Origin: Bathymodiolus brooksi
Lineage: Eukaryota > Mollusca > Bivalvia > Mytilida > Modiolidae
Length of the DNA: 64,000 bases
Direction of reading: 5' to 3'
Assembly: GCA_963680875.1 (NCBI GenBank)
Contig: OY804589.1
Location: forward strand, 1,488,001-1,552,000
Made by a program: the position numbers and the translations under genes. Positions within the stretch are counted from its first letter, which is position 1; every line of letters begins with the position of its first letter. A model generated the notes under the pieces. It was not told the DNA's origin and searched no databases. It was given only the letters and a program-made list of their open reading frames with translations. Below are positions 41,421-54,700 of this stretch, one piece after another.

Positions 41421-43960
41421 TCAAGAAGAACCGTTAGTTCAATGGCTTCCTGGAAGTGATGACTATAACTTAATCAAGAAGAACCGTTGGTTCAATGGCT
41501 TCTTGGAAGTGATGACTTCAACTTAAACAATAAGAACCGTTGGTTCAATAGCTTCCTGGAAGTGATGACTTCAACTTAACCAAGAAGAACCGTTGGTTCA
41601 ATGGCTTCCTGAAAGTGAAGACTTCAACTTAACCAATAAGAACCGTTAAACCAATAGCTTCCTGGGAGTGATGACTTCAACCTAAACAATAAGAACCGTT
41701 GGTTCAATGGCTTCCTGGAAGTGATGACTTCAACTTAGCCAATAAGAACCGTTTGTTCAATGGCTTCCTGGAGGTGATGACTTCAACCTAAACAATAAGA
41801 ACCGTTGGTTCAATGGCTTCCTGGAAGTGATGACTTCAACTTAACCAAGAAGAACGTTGGTTCAATAGCTTCCTGGAAGTGATGACTTCAACTTAGCCAA
41901 GAAGAACCGTTGGTTCAATGGCTTCCTGGAAGTGATGACTTCAACTTAACGAATAAGGACCGTTGAACCAATAGCTTCCGGGAAGTGATGACTTCAACTA
42001 AAACAATAAGAACCGTTGGTTCAATGGCTTCCTGGAAGTGATGACTTCAACTTAACCAATAAGAACAGTTGGTTCAATGGCTTCCTGGAGGTGATGACTT
42101 CAACCTAAACATTAAGAACCGTTGGTTCAATGGCTTCCTGGAAGTGATGACTTCAACTTAAACAATAAGAACCGTTGGTTCAATGGCTTCCTGGAAGTGA
42201 TGACTTCAACTTAACCAAGAAGAACCGTTGGTTCAATGGCTTCCTGGAAGTGATGACTTTAACTTAACCAATAAGAACCGTTGGTTCAATGACTTCCTGG
42301 AAGTGATGACTTCAACTTAAGCAATAAGAACCGTTGGTTCAATTGCTTCCTGGAAGTGATGACTTCAACTTAAACAATAAGAACCGTTGGTCCAATGGCT
42401 TCATGGAAGCGATGACTTCAACTTAATCAATAAGAACCGTTGGTTCAATGGCTTCCTGGAAGTGATGACTTCAACTTAACCAAGAAGAACCGTTGGTTCA
42501 ATGGCTTCCTGGAAGTGATGACTTCAACTCAACTAAGAAAAACCGTTGGTTCAATGGCTTCCTGGAGGTGATGACTTCAACTTAATCAATAAGAACCGTT
42601 GGTTCAATGGCTTCCTGGAAGTGATGACTTCAACTTAAACAATAAGAACCGTTAGTTCAATGGCTTCCTGGAAGTAATGACTTCAACTTAACCAAGAAGA
42701 ACCGTTGGTTCAATGGCTTCCTGGAAGTGATGACTTCAACTTAACCAATAAGAACCGCTGGACCAATAGCTTCCTGGAAGTGATGACTTCAACTTAAACA
42801 ATAAGAACCGTTGGTTCAATGGCTTCCTGGAAGTGATGACTTCAACGTAACCAATAAGAACCGTTGGTTCAATGGCTTCCTGGAAGTGATGACTTCAACT
42901 TAACCAATAAGAACCGTTGGTGCAATGGCTTCCTGGAAGTGATGACTTCAACTTAACCAATAAGAACCGTTGGTTCAATTGCTTCCTGGAAGTGATGACT
43001 TCAACTTAAACAATAAGAACCGTTGGTCCAATGGCTTCCTGGAAGTGATGACCTCAACTTAAACAATAAGAACCGTTGGTTCAATGGCTTCCTGGAAGTG
43101 ATGACTTCAACTTAACCAATAAGAACCGTTGGTTCAATAGCTTCCTGGAAGTGATGACTTCAACTTAACCAATACAAACCGTTGGTTCAATGGCTTCCTG
43201 GAAGTGATGACTTCAACTTAACCAATAAGAACAGTTGGTTCAATAGCTTCCTGGAAATGATGACTTCAACTTAACCAAGAAGATCCGTTGGTTCAATGGC
43301 TTCCTGGAAGTGATGACTTCAACTTAACGAATAAGGACCGTTGAACCAATAGCTTTCGGGAAGTGATGACTTCAACCAAAACAATAGGAACCGTTGGTTC
43401 AATGGCTTCCTGGAAGTGATGACTTCAACTTAACCAATAAGAACCGTTGGTTTAATGGCTTCCTGGAGGTGATGACTTCAACCTAAACATTAAGAACCGT
43501 TGGTTCAATGGCTTCCTGGAAGTGATGACTTCATCTTAAACAATAAGAACCGTTGGTTCAATGGCTTCCCGGAAGTGATGACTTCAGCTTAACCAAGAAG
43601 AACCGTTGGTTCAATGGCTTCCTGGAAGTGATGACTTCAACTTAGCCAATAAGAACCGTTGGTTCAATGGCTTCCTGGAAGTGATGACTTCAACTTAACC
43701 AATAAGAACCGTTGGTGCAATGGCTTCCTGGAAGTGATGACTTCAGCTTAAACAATAAGAACCGTTGGTTCAATGGCTTCCTGGAAGTCATGACATCAAC
43801 TTAAGCAATAAGAACCGTTGGTTCAATGGCTTCCTGGAAGTGATTCAACTTAAACAATAAGAACCGTTGGTTCAATGGCTTCCTGGAAGTGATGACTTCA
43901 ACTTAAAAAATAAAAGCCATAGGCTCAATGGCTTCCTGGAAGTGATGACTTCAACTTATC
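41385..43960 (+). repeat. 4.5-kb spaced duplication, left copy
   Basis: Lines of sequence from about 41,385 match those from 45,885 at an offset of exactly 4,500 bp, for example GAAAGTGAAG at 41611 and 46111, and the TTCAACGTA variant at 42841 and 47341. Later markers drift to offsets of 4,447 (AGCTTTCGGG) and 4,341 (AAGCCATAGGCTC), so whole monomers were lost from one copy after duplication. Confidence 0.8.
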
Positions 43961-45884
43961 CAATAAGAACCGTTGGTTCAATAGCTTCCTGGAAGCGATG
44001 ACTTCAACTTAACGAATAAGGACCGTTGAACCAATAGCTTCCGGGAAGTGATGACTTCAACCAAAACAATAAGAACCGTTGGTTCAATGGCTTCCTGGAA
44101 GTGATGACTTCAACTTAACCAATAAGAACCGTTGGTTCAATGGCTTCCTGGAAGTGATGACTTCAACTTAACCAATAAGAACCGTTGGTTCAATGGCTTC
44201 CTGGAAGCGATGACTTCAACTTAATCAATAAGAACCGTTGGTTCAATGGCTTCCTGGAAGTGATGACTTCAACTTAACCAAGAAGAACCGTTGGTTCAAT
44301 GGCTTCCTGGAAGTGATGACTTCAACTTAACTAAGAAAAACCGTTGGTTCAATGGCTTCCTTAAAGTGATGACTTCAACTTAATCAATAAGAACCGTTGG
44401 TTCAATGGCTTCCTGGAAGTGATGACTTCAACTTAACCAAGAAGAACCGTTGGTTCAATGGCTTCCTGGAAGTGATGACTTCAACTTAACCAATAAGAAC
44501 CGTTGGTTCAATGGCTTCCTGGAAGCGATGACTTCAACTTAATCAATAAGAACCGTTGGTTCAATGGCTTCCTGGAAGTGATGACTTCAACTTAACCAAG
44601 AAGAACCGTTGGTTCAATGGCTTCCTGGAAGTGATGACTTCAACTTAACTAAGAAAAACCGTTGGTTCAATAGCTTCCTGGAAGTGATGACTTCAACCTA
44701 ACCAAGAAGAACCGTTAGTTCAATGGCTTCCTGGAAGTGATGACTTCAACTTAACCAATAAGAACCGCTGGACCAATAGCTTCCTGGAAGTGATGACTTC
44801 AACTTAAACAATAAGAACCGTTGGTTCAATGGCTTCCTGGAAGTGATGACTTCAACGTAACAAATAAGAACCGTTGGTTCAATGGCTTCCTGGAAGTGAT
44901 GACTTCAACTCAACTAATAAGAACCGTTGGTGCAATGGCTTCCTGGAAGTGATGACTTCAACTTAACCAATAAGAACCGTTGGTTCAATTGCTTCCTGGA
45001 AGTGATGACTTCAACTTAAACAATAAGAACCGTTGGTCCAATGGTTTCCTGGAAGTGATGACCTCAACTTAAACAATAAGAACCGTTGGTTCAATGGCTT
45101 CCTGGAAGTGATGACTTCAACTTAACCAATAAGAACCGTTGGTTCAATAGCTTCCTGGAAGTGATGACTTCAACTTAACCAATAAGAACCGTTGGTTCAA
45201 TAGCTTCCTGGAAGTGATGACTTCAACTTAACCAATAAGAACCGTTGATTCAATAGCTTCCTGGAAGTGATGATTTCAACTTAACCAAGAAGAATCGTTG
45301 GTTCAATGGCTTCCTGGAAGTGATGACTTCAACTTAATCAAGAAGAATCGCTGGTTCAATAGCTTCCTGGAGGTGATGACTTCAACTTAACCAATAAGAA
45401 CCGTTGGTTCAATGGCTTCCTGGAAGTGATGACTTCAACTTAAACAATAAGAACCGTTGGTTCAATGGCTTCCTGGAAGTGATGACTTCAACTTAACCAA
45501 GAAGAATCGTTGGTTCAATGGCTTCCTGGAAGTGATGACTTCAACTTAAATAATAAGAACCGTTGGTTCAATGGCTTCCTGGAAGTGATGACTTCAACTT
45601 AACCAATAAGAACAGTTGGTTCAATAGCTTCCTGGAAATGATGACTTCAACTTAACCAAGAAGAACGGTTGGTTCAATGGCTTCCTGGAAGTGATGACTT
45701 CAACTTAACGAATAAGGACCGTTGAACCAATAGCTTTCGGGAAGTGATGACTTCAACCAAAACAATAGGAACCGTTGGTTCAATGGCTTCCTGGAAGTGA
45801 TGACTTCAACTTAACCAATAAGAACCGTTGGTTTAATGGCTTCCTGGAGGTGATGACTTCAACCTAAACATTAAGAACCGTTGG

Positions 45885-48300
45885 TTCAATGGCTTCCTGG
45901 AAGTGATGACTTCAACTTAATCAAGAAGAACCGTTAGTTCAATGGCTTCCTGGAAGTGATGACTATAACTTAATCAAGAAGAACCGTTGGTTCAATGGCT
46001 TCTTGGAAGTGATGACTTCAACTTAAACAATAAGAACCGTTGGTTCAATAGCTTCCTGGAAGTGATGACTTCAACTTAACCAAGAAGAACCGTTGGTTCA
46101 ATGGCTTCCTGAAAGTGAAGACTTCAACTTAACCAATAAGAACCGTTAAACCAATAGCTTCCTGGGAGTGATGACTTCAACCTAAACAATAAGAACCGTT
46201 GGTTCAATGGCTTCCTGGAAGTGATGACTTCAACTTAGCCAATAAGAACCGTTGGTTCAATGGCTTCCTGGAGGTGATGACTTCAACCTAAACAATAAGA
46301 ACCGTTGGTTCAATGGCTTCCTGGAAGTGATGACTTCAACTTAACCAAGAAGAACGTTGGTTCAATAGCTTCCTGGAAGTGATGACTTCAACTTAGCCAA
46401 GAAGAACCGTTGGTTCAATGGCTTCCTGGAAGTGATGACTTCAACTTAACGAATAAGGACCGTTGAACCAATAGCTTCCGGGAAGTGATGACTTCAACTA
46501 AAACAATAAGAACCGTTGGTTCAATGGCTTCCTGGAAGTGATGACTTCAACTTAACCAATAAGAACAGTTGGTTCAATGGCTTCCTGGAGGTGATGACTT
46601 CAACCTAAACATTAAGAACCGTTGGTTCAATGGCTTCCTGGAAGTGATGACTTCAACTTAAACAATAAGAACCGTTGGTTCAATGGCTTCCTGGAAGTGA
46701 TGACTTCAACTTAACCAAGAAGAACCGTTGGCTCAATGGCTTCCTGGAAGTGATGACTTCAACTTAACCAATAAGAACCGTTGGTTTAATGACTTCCTGG
46801 AAGTGATGACTTCAACTTAAGCAATAAGAACCGTTGGTTCAATTGCTTCCTGGAAGTGATGACTTCAACTTAAACAATAAGAACCGTTGGTCCAATGGCT
46901 TCCTGGAAGCGATGACTTCAACCTAATCAATAAGAACCGTTGGTTCAATGGCTTCCTGGAAGTGATGACTTCAACTTAACCAAGAAGAACCGTTGGTTCA
47001 ATGGCTTTCTGGAAGTGATGACTTCAACTCAACTAAGAAAAACCGTTGGTTCAATGGCTTCCTGGAGGTGATGACTTCAACTTAATCAATAAGAACCGTT
47101 GGTTCAATGGCTTCCTGGAAGTGATGACTTCAACTTAAACAATAAGAACCGTTAGTTCAATGGCTTCCTGGAAGTAATGACTTCAACTTAACCAAGAAGA
47201 ACCGTTGGTTCAATGGCTTCCTGGAAGTGATGACTTCAACTTAACCAATAAGAACCGCTGGACCAATAGCTTCCTGGAAGTGATGACTTCAACTTAAACA
47301 ATAAGAACCGTTGGTTCAATGGCTTCCTGGAAGTGATGACTTCAACGTAGCCAATAAGAACCGTTGGTGCAATGGCTTCCTGGAAGTGATGACTTCAACT
47401 TAACCAATAAGAACCGTTGGTTCAATTGCTTCCTGGAAGTGATGACTTCAACTTAAACAATAAGAACCGTTGGTCCAATGGCTTCCTGGAAGTGATGACC
47501 TCAACTTAAACAATAAGAACCGTTGGTTCAATGGCTTCCTGGAAGTGATGACTTCAACTTAACCAATAAGAACCGTTGGTTCAATAGCTTCCTGGAAGTG
47601 ATGACTTCAACTTAACCAATACAAACCGTTGGTTCAATGGCTTCCTGGAAGTGATGACTTCAACTTAACCAATAAGAACAGTTGGTTCAATAGCTTCCTG
47701 GAAATGATGACTTCAACTTAACCAAGAAGATCCGTTGGTTCAATGGCTTCCTGGAAGTGATGACTTCAACTTAACGAATAAGGACCGTTGAACCAATAGC
47801 TTTCGGGAAGTGATGACTTCAACCAAAACAATAGGAACCGTTGGTTCAATGGCTTCCTGGAAGTGATGACTTCAACTTAACCAATAAGAACCGTTGGTTT
47901 AATGGCTTCCTGGAGGTGATGACTTCAACCTAAACATTAAGAACCGTTGGTTCAATGGCTTCCTGGAAGTGATGACTTCATCTTAAACAATAAGAACCGT
48001 TGGTTCAATGGCTTCCCGGAAGTGATGACTTCAGCTTAAACAATAAGAACCGTTGGTTCAATGGCTTCCTGGAAGTCATGACATCAACTTAAGCAATAAG
48101 AACCGTTGGTTCAATGGCTTCCTGGAAGTGATGACTTCAACTTAACCAATAAGAACCGTTGGTTCAATGGCTTCCTGGAAGTGATTCAACTTAAACAATA
48201 AGAACCGTTGGTTCAATGGCTTCCTGGAAGTGATGACTTCAACTTAAAAAATAAAAGCCATAGGCTCAATGGCTTCCTGGAAGTGATGACTTCAACTTAT
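45885..48300 (+). repeat. 4.5-kb spaced duplication, right copy
   Basis: This is the partner of the block starting near 41,385. The sequence just before 45,885 differs from that before 41,385, which fixes the left junction. The block ends in AAGCCATAGGCTC (48255), which is 3 monomers closer than expected from the 4,500-bp offset. Confidence 0.8.
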
Positions 48301-48719
48301 CCAATAAGAACGTTGGTTCAATAGCTTCCTGGAAGCGATGACTTCAACTTAACGAATAAGGACCGTTGAACCAATAGCTTCCGGGAAGTGATGACTTCAA
48401 CCAAAACAATAAGAACCGTTGGTTCAATGGCTTCCTGGAAGCGATGACTTCAACTTAATCAATAAGAACCGTTGGTTCAATGGCTTCCTGGAAGTGATGA
48501 CTTCAACTTAACCAAGAAGAACCGTTGGTTCAATGGCTTCCTGGAAGTGATGACTTCAACTTAACTAAGAAAAACCGTTGGTTCAATAGCTTCCTGGAAG
48601 TGATGACTTCAACCTAACCAAGAAGAACCGTTAGTTCAATGGCTTCCTGGAAGTGATGACTTCAACTTAACCAATAAGAACCGCTGGACCAATAGCTTCC
48701 TGGAAGTGATGACTTCAAC

Positions 48720-51700
48720 TTAAACAATAAGAACCGTTGGTTCAATGGCTTCCTGGAAGTGATGACTTCAACGTAACCAATAAGAACCGTTGGTTCAATG
48801 GCTTCCTGGAAGTGATGACTTCAACTCAACTAATAAGAACCGTTGGTGCAATGGCTTCCTGGAAGTGATGACTTCAACTTAACCAATAAGAACCGTTGGT
48901 TCAATTGCTTCCTGGAAGTGATGACTTCAACTTAAACAATAAGAACCGTTGGTCCAATGGCTTCCTGGAAGTGATGACCTCAACTTAAACAATAAGAACC
49001 GTTGGTTCAATGGCTTCCTGGAAGTAATGACTTCAACTTAACCAATAAGAACCGTTGGTTCAATAGCTTCCTGGAAGTGATGACTTCAACTTAACCAATA
49101 AGAACCGTTGGTTCAATAGCTTCCTGGAAGTGATGACTTCAACTTAACCAATAAGAACCGTTGATTCAATAGCTTCCTGGAAGTGATGACTTCAACTTAA
49201 CCAAGAAGAATCGTTGGTTCAATGGCTTCCTGGAAGTGATGACTTCAACTTAATCAAGAAGAATCGCTGGTTCAATAGCTTCCTGGAGGTGATGACTTCA
49301 ACTTAACCAATAAGAACCGTTGGTTCAATGGCTTCCTGGAAGTGATGACTTCAACTTAAACATTAAGAACCGTTGGTTCAATGGCTTCCTGGAAGTGATG
49401 ACTTCAACTTAACCAAGAAGAATCGTTGGTTCAATGGCTTCCTGGAAGTGATGACTTCAACTTAAATAATAAGAACCGTTGGTTCAATGGCTTCCTGGAA
49501 GTGATGACTTCAACTTAACCAATAAGAACAGTTGGTTCAATAGCTTCCTGGAAATGATGACTTCAACTTAACCAAGAAGAACCGTTGGTTCAATGGCTTC
49601 CTGGAAGTGATGACTTCAACTTAACGAATAAGGACCGTTGAACCAATAGCTTTCGGGAAGTGATGACTTCAACCAAAACAATAGGAACCGTTGGTTCAAT
49701 GGCTTCCTGGAAGTGATGACTTCAACTTAACCAATAAGAACCGTTGGTTTAATGGCTTCCTGGAGGTGATGACTTCAACCTAAACATTAAGAACCGTTGG
49801 TTCAATGGCTTCCTGGAAGTGATGACTTCATCTTAAACAATAAGAACCGTTGGTTCAATGGCTTCCCGGAAGTGATGACTTCAACTTAACCAAGAAGAAC
49901 CGTTGGTTCAATGGCTTCCTGGAAGTGATGACTTCAACTTAGCCAATAAGAACCGTTGGTTCAATGGCTTCCTGGAAGTGATGACTTCAACTTAACCAAT
50001 AAGAACCGTTGGTGCAATGGCTTCCTGGAAGTGATGACTTCAACTTAAGCAATAAGAACCGTTGGTTCAATGGCTTCCTGGAAGTGATGACTTCAACTTA
50101 ACCAATAAGAACCGTTGGTTCAATGGCTTCCTGGAAGTGATTCAACTTAAACAATAAGAACCGTTGGTTCAATGGCTTCCTGGAAGTGATGACTTCAACT
50201 TAAAAAATAAAAGCCATAGCTTCAATGGCTTCCTGGAAGTGATGACTTCAACTTATCCAATAAGAACCGTTGGTTCAATAGCTTCCTGGAAGCGATGACT
50301 TCAACTTAACGAATAAGGACCGTTGAACCAATAGCTTCCTGGAAGTGATGTCTTCAACCAAAACAATAAGAACCGTTGGTTCAATGGCTTCCTGGAAGTG
50401 ATGACTTCAACTTAACCAATAAGAACCGTTGGTTCAATGGCTTCCTGGAAGTGATGACTTCAACTTAACCAATAAGAACCGTTGGTTCAATGGCTTCCTG
50501 GAAGCGATGACTTCAACTTAATCAATAAGAACCGTTGGTTCAATGGCTTCCTGGAAGTGATGACTTCAACTTAACCAAGAGGAACCGTTGGTTCAATGGC
50601 TTCCTGGAAGTGATGACTTCAACTTAACTAAGAAAAACCGTTGGTTCAATGGCTTCCTTAAAGTGATGACTTCAACTTAATCAATAAGAACCGTTGGTTC
50701 AATGGCTTCCTGGAAGTGATGACTTCAACTTAACCAAGAAGAACCGTTGGTTCAATGGCTTCCTGGAAGTGATGACTTCAACTTAACCAATAAGAACCGT
50801 TGGTTCAATGGCTTCCTGGAAGCGATGACTTCAACTTAACTAAGAAAAACCGTTGGTTCAATAGCTTCCTGGAAGTGATGACTTCAACCTAACCAAGAAG
50901 AACCGTTAGTTCAATGGCTTCCTGGAAGTGATGACTTCAACTTAACCAATAAGAACCGCTGGACCAATAGCTTCCTGGAAGTGATGACTTCAACTTAAAC
51001 AATAAGAACCGTTGGTTCAATGGCTTCCTGGAAGTGATGACTTCAACGTAACCAATAAGAACCGTTGGTTCAATGGCTTCCTGGAAGTGATGACTTCAAC
51101 TCAACTAATAAGAACCGTTGGTGCAATGGCTTCCTGGAAGTGATGACTTCAACTTAACCAATAAGAACCGTTGGTTCAATTGCTTCCTGGAAGTGATGAC
51201 TTCAACTTAAACAATAAGAACCGTTGGTCCAATGGCTTCCTGGAAGTGATGACCTCAACTTAAACAATAAGAACCGTTGGTTCAATGGCTTCCTGGAAGT
51301 GATGACTTCAACTTAACCAATAAGAACCGTTGGTTCAATAGCTTCCTGGAAGTGATGACTTCAACTTAACCAATAAGAACCGTTGGTTCAATAGCTTCCT
51401 GGAAGTGATGACTTCAACTTAACCAATAAGAACCGTTGATTCAATAGCTTCCTGGAAGTGATGACTTCAACTTAACCAAGAAGAATCGTTGGTTCAATGG
51501 CTTCCTGGAAGTGATGACTTCAACTTAATCAAGAAGAATCGCTGGTTCAATAGCTTCCTGGAGGTGATGACTTCAACTTAACCAATAAGAACCGTTGGTT
51601 CAATGGCTTCCTGGAAGTGATGACTTCAACTTAAACAATAAGAACCGTTGGTTCAATGGCTTCCTGGAAGTGATGACTTCAACTTAACCAAGAAGAATCG

Positions 51701-54700
51701 TTGGTTCAATGGCTTCCTGGAAGTGATGACTTCAACTTAAATAATAAGAACCGTTGGTTCAATGGCTTCCTGGAAGTGATGACTTCAACTTAACCAAGAC
51801 GAACCGTTGGTTCAATGGCTTCCTGGAAGTGATGACTTCAACTTAAATAATAAGAACCGTTGGTTCAATGGCTTCCTGGAAGTGATGACTTCAACTTAAC
51901 CATGATGATTTCAACTTAAACAATAAGAACCGTTGGTTCAATGGCTTCCTGGAAGTGATGACTTCAACTTAAACAATAAGAACCGTTGGTTCAATGGCTT
52001 CCTGGAAGTGATGACTTCAACTTAACCAATAAGAACCGTTGGTTCAATGGCTTCCTGGAAGTGATGACTTCAACTTAACCAATAAGAACCGTTGGTTCAA
52101 TGGCTTCCTGGAAGTGATGACTTCAACGTAACCAATAAGAACCGTTGGTTCAATGGCTTCCTGGAAGTGATGACTTCAACTCAACTAATAAGAACCGTTG
52201 GTGCAATGGCTTCCTGGAAGTGATGACTTCAACTTAACCAATAAGAACCGTTGGTTCAATTGCTTCCTGGAAGTGATGACTTCAACTTAAACAATAAGAA
52301 CCGTTGGTCCAATGGCTTCCTGGAAGTGATGACCTCAACTTAAACAATAAGAACCGTTGGTTCAATGGCTTCCTGGAAGTAATGACTTCAACTTAACCAA
52401 TAAGAACCGTTGGTTCAATAGCTTCCTGGAAGTGATGACTTCAACTTAACCAATAAGAACCGTTGGTTCAATAGCTTCCTGGAAGTGATGACTTCAACTT
52501 AACCAATAAGAACCGTTGATTCAATAGCTTCCTGGAAGTGATGACTTCAACTTAACCAAGAAGAATCGTTGGTTCAATGGCTTCCTGGAAGTGATGACTT
52601 CAACTTAATCAAGAAGAATCGCTGGTTCAATAGCTTCCTGGAGGTGATGACTTCAACTTAACCAATAAGAACCGTTGGTTCAATGGCTTCCTGGAAGTGA
52701 TGACTTCAACTTAAACATTAAGAACCGTTGGTTCAATGGCTTCCTGGAAGTGATGACTTCAACTTAACCAAGAAGAATCGTTGGTTCAATGGCTTCCTGG
52801 AAGTGATGACTTCAACTTAAATAATAAGAACCGTTGGTTCAATGGCTTCCTGGAAGTGATGACTTCAACTTAACCAATAAGAACAGTTGGTTCAATAGCT
52901 TCCTGGAAATGATGACTTCAACTTAACCAAGAAGAACCGTTGGTTCAATGGCTTCCTGGAAGTGATGACTTCAACTTAACGAATAAGGACCGTTGAACCA
53001 ATAGCTTTCGGGAAGTGATGACTTCAACCAAAACAATAGGAACCGTTGGTTCAATGGCTTCCTGGAAGTGATGACTTCAACTTAACCAATAAGAACCGTT
53101 GGTTTAATGGCTTCCTGGAGGTGATGACTTCAACCTAAACATTAAGAACCGTTGGTTCAATGGCTTCCTGGAAGTGATGACTTCATCTTAAACAATAAGA
53201 ACCGTTGGTTCAATGGCTTCCCGGAAGTGATGACTTCAACTTAACCAAGAAGAACCGTTGGTTCAATGGCTTCCTGGAAGTGATGACTTCAACTTAGCCA
53301 ATAAGAACCGTTGGTTCAATGGCTTCCTGGAAGTGATGACTTCAACTTAACCAATAAGAACCGTTGGTGCAATGGCTTCCTGGAAGTGATGACTTCAACT
53401 TAAGCAATAAGAACCGTTGGTTCAATGGCTTCCTGGAAGTGATGACTTCAACTTAACCAATAAGAACCGTTGGTTCAATGGCTTCCTGGAAGTGATTCAA
53501 CTTAAACAATAAGAACCGTTGGTTCAATGGCTTCCTGGAAGTGATGACTTCAACTTAAAAAATAAAAGCCATAGCTTCAATGGCTTCCTGGAAGTGATGA
53601 CTTCAACTTATCCAATAAGAACCGTTGGTTCAATAGCTTCCTGGAAGCGATGACTTCAACTTAACGAATAAGGACCGTTGAACCAATAGCTTCCTGGAAG
53701 TGATGTCTTCAACCAAAACAATAAGAACCGTTGGTTCAATGGCTTCCTGGAAGTGATGACTTCAACTTAACCAATAAGAACCGTTGGTTCAATGGCTTCC
53801 TGGAAGTGATGACTTCAACTTAACCAATAAGAACCGTTGGTTCAATGGCTTCCTGGAAGCGATGACTTCAACTTAATCAATAAGAACCGTTGGTTCAATG
53901 GCTTCCTGGAAGTGATGACTTCAACTTAACCAAGAGGAACCGTTGGTTCAATGGCTTCCTGGAAGTGATGACTTCAACTTAACTAAGAAAAACCGTTGGT
54001 TCAATGGCTTCCTTAAAGTGATGACTTCAACTTAATCAATAAGAACCGTTGGTTCAATGGCTTCCTGGAAGTGATGACTTCAACTTAACCAAGAAGAACC
54101 GTTGGTTCAATGGCTTCCTGGAAGTGATGACTTCAACTTAACCAATAAGAACCGTTGGTTCAATGGCTTCCTGGAAGCGATGACTTCAACTTAACTAAGA
54201 AAAACCGTTGGTTCAATAGCTTCCTGGAAGTGATGACTTCAACCTAACCAAGAAGAACCGTTAGTTCAATGGCTTCCTGGAAGTGATGACTTCAACTTAA
54301 CCAATAAGAACCGCTGGACCAATAGCTTCCTGGAAGTGATGACTTCAACTTAAACAATAAGAACCGTTGGTTCAATGGCTTCCTGGAAGTGATGACTTCA
54401 ACGTAACCAATAAGAACCGTTGGTTCAATGGCTTCCTGGAAGTGATGACTTCAACTCAACTAATAAGAACCGTTGGTGCAATGGCTTCCTGGAAGTGATG
54501 ACTTCAACTTAACCAATAAGAACCGTTGGTTCAATTGCTTCCTGGAAGTGATGACTTCAACTTAAACAATAAGAACCGTTGGTCCAATGGCTTCCTGGAA
54601 GTGATGACCTCAACTTAAACAATAAGAACCGTTGGTTCAATGGCTTCCTGGAAGTGATGACTTCAACTTAACCAATAAGAACCGTTGGTTCAATAGCTTC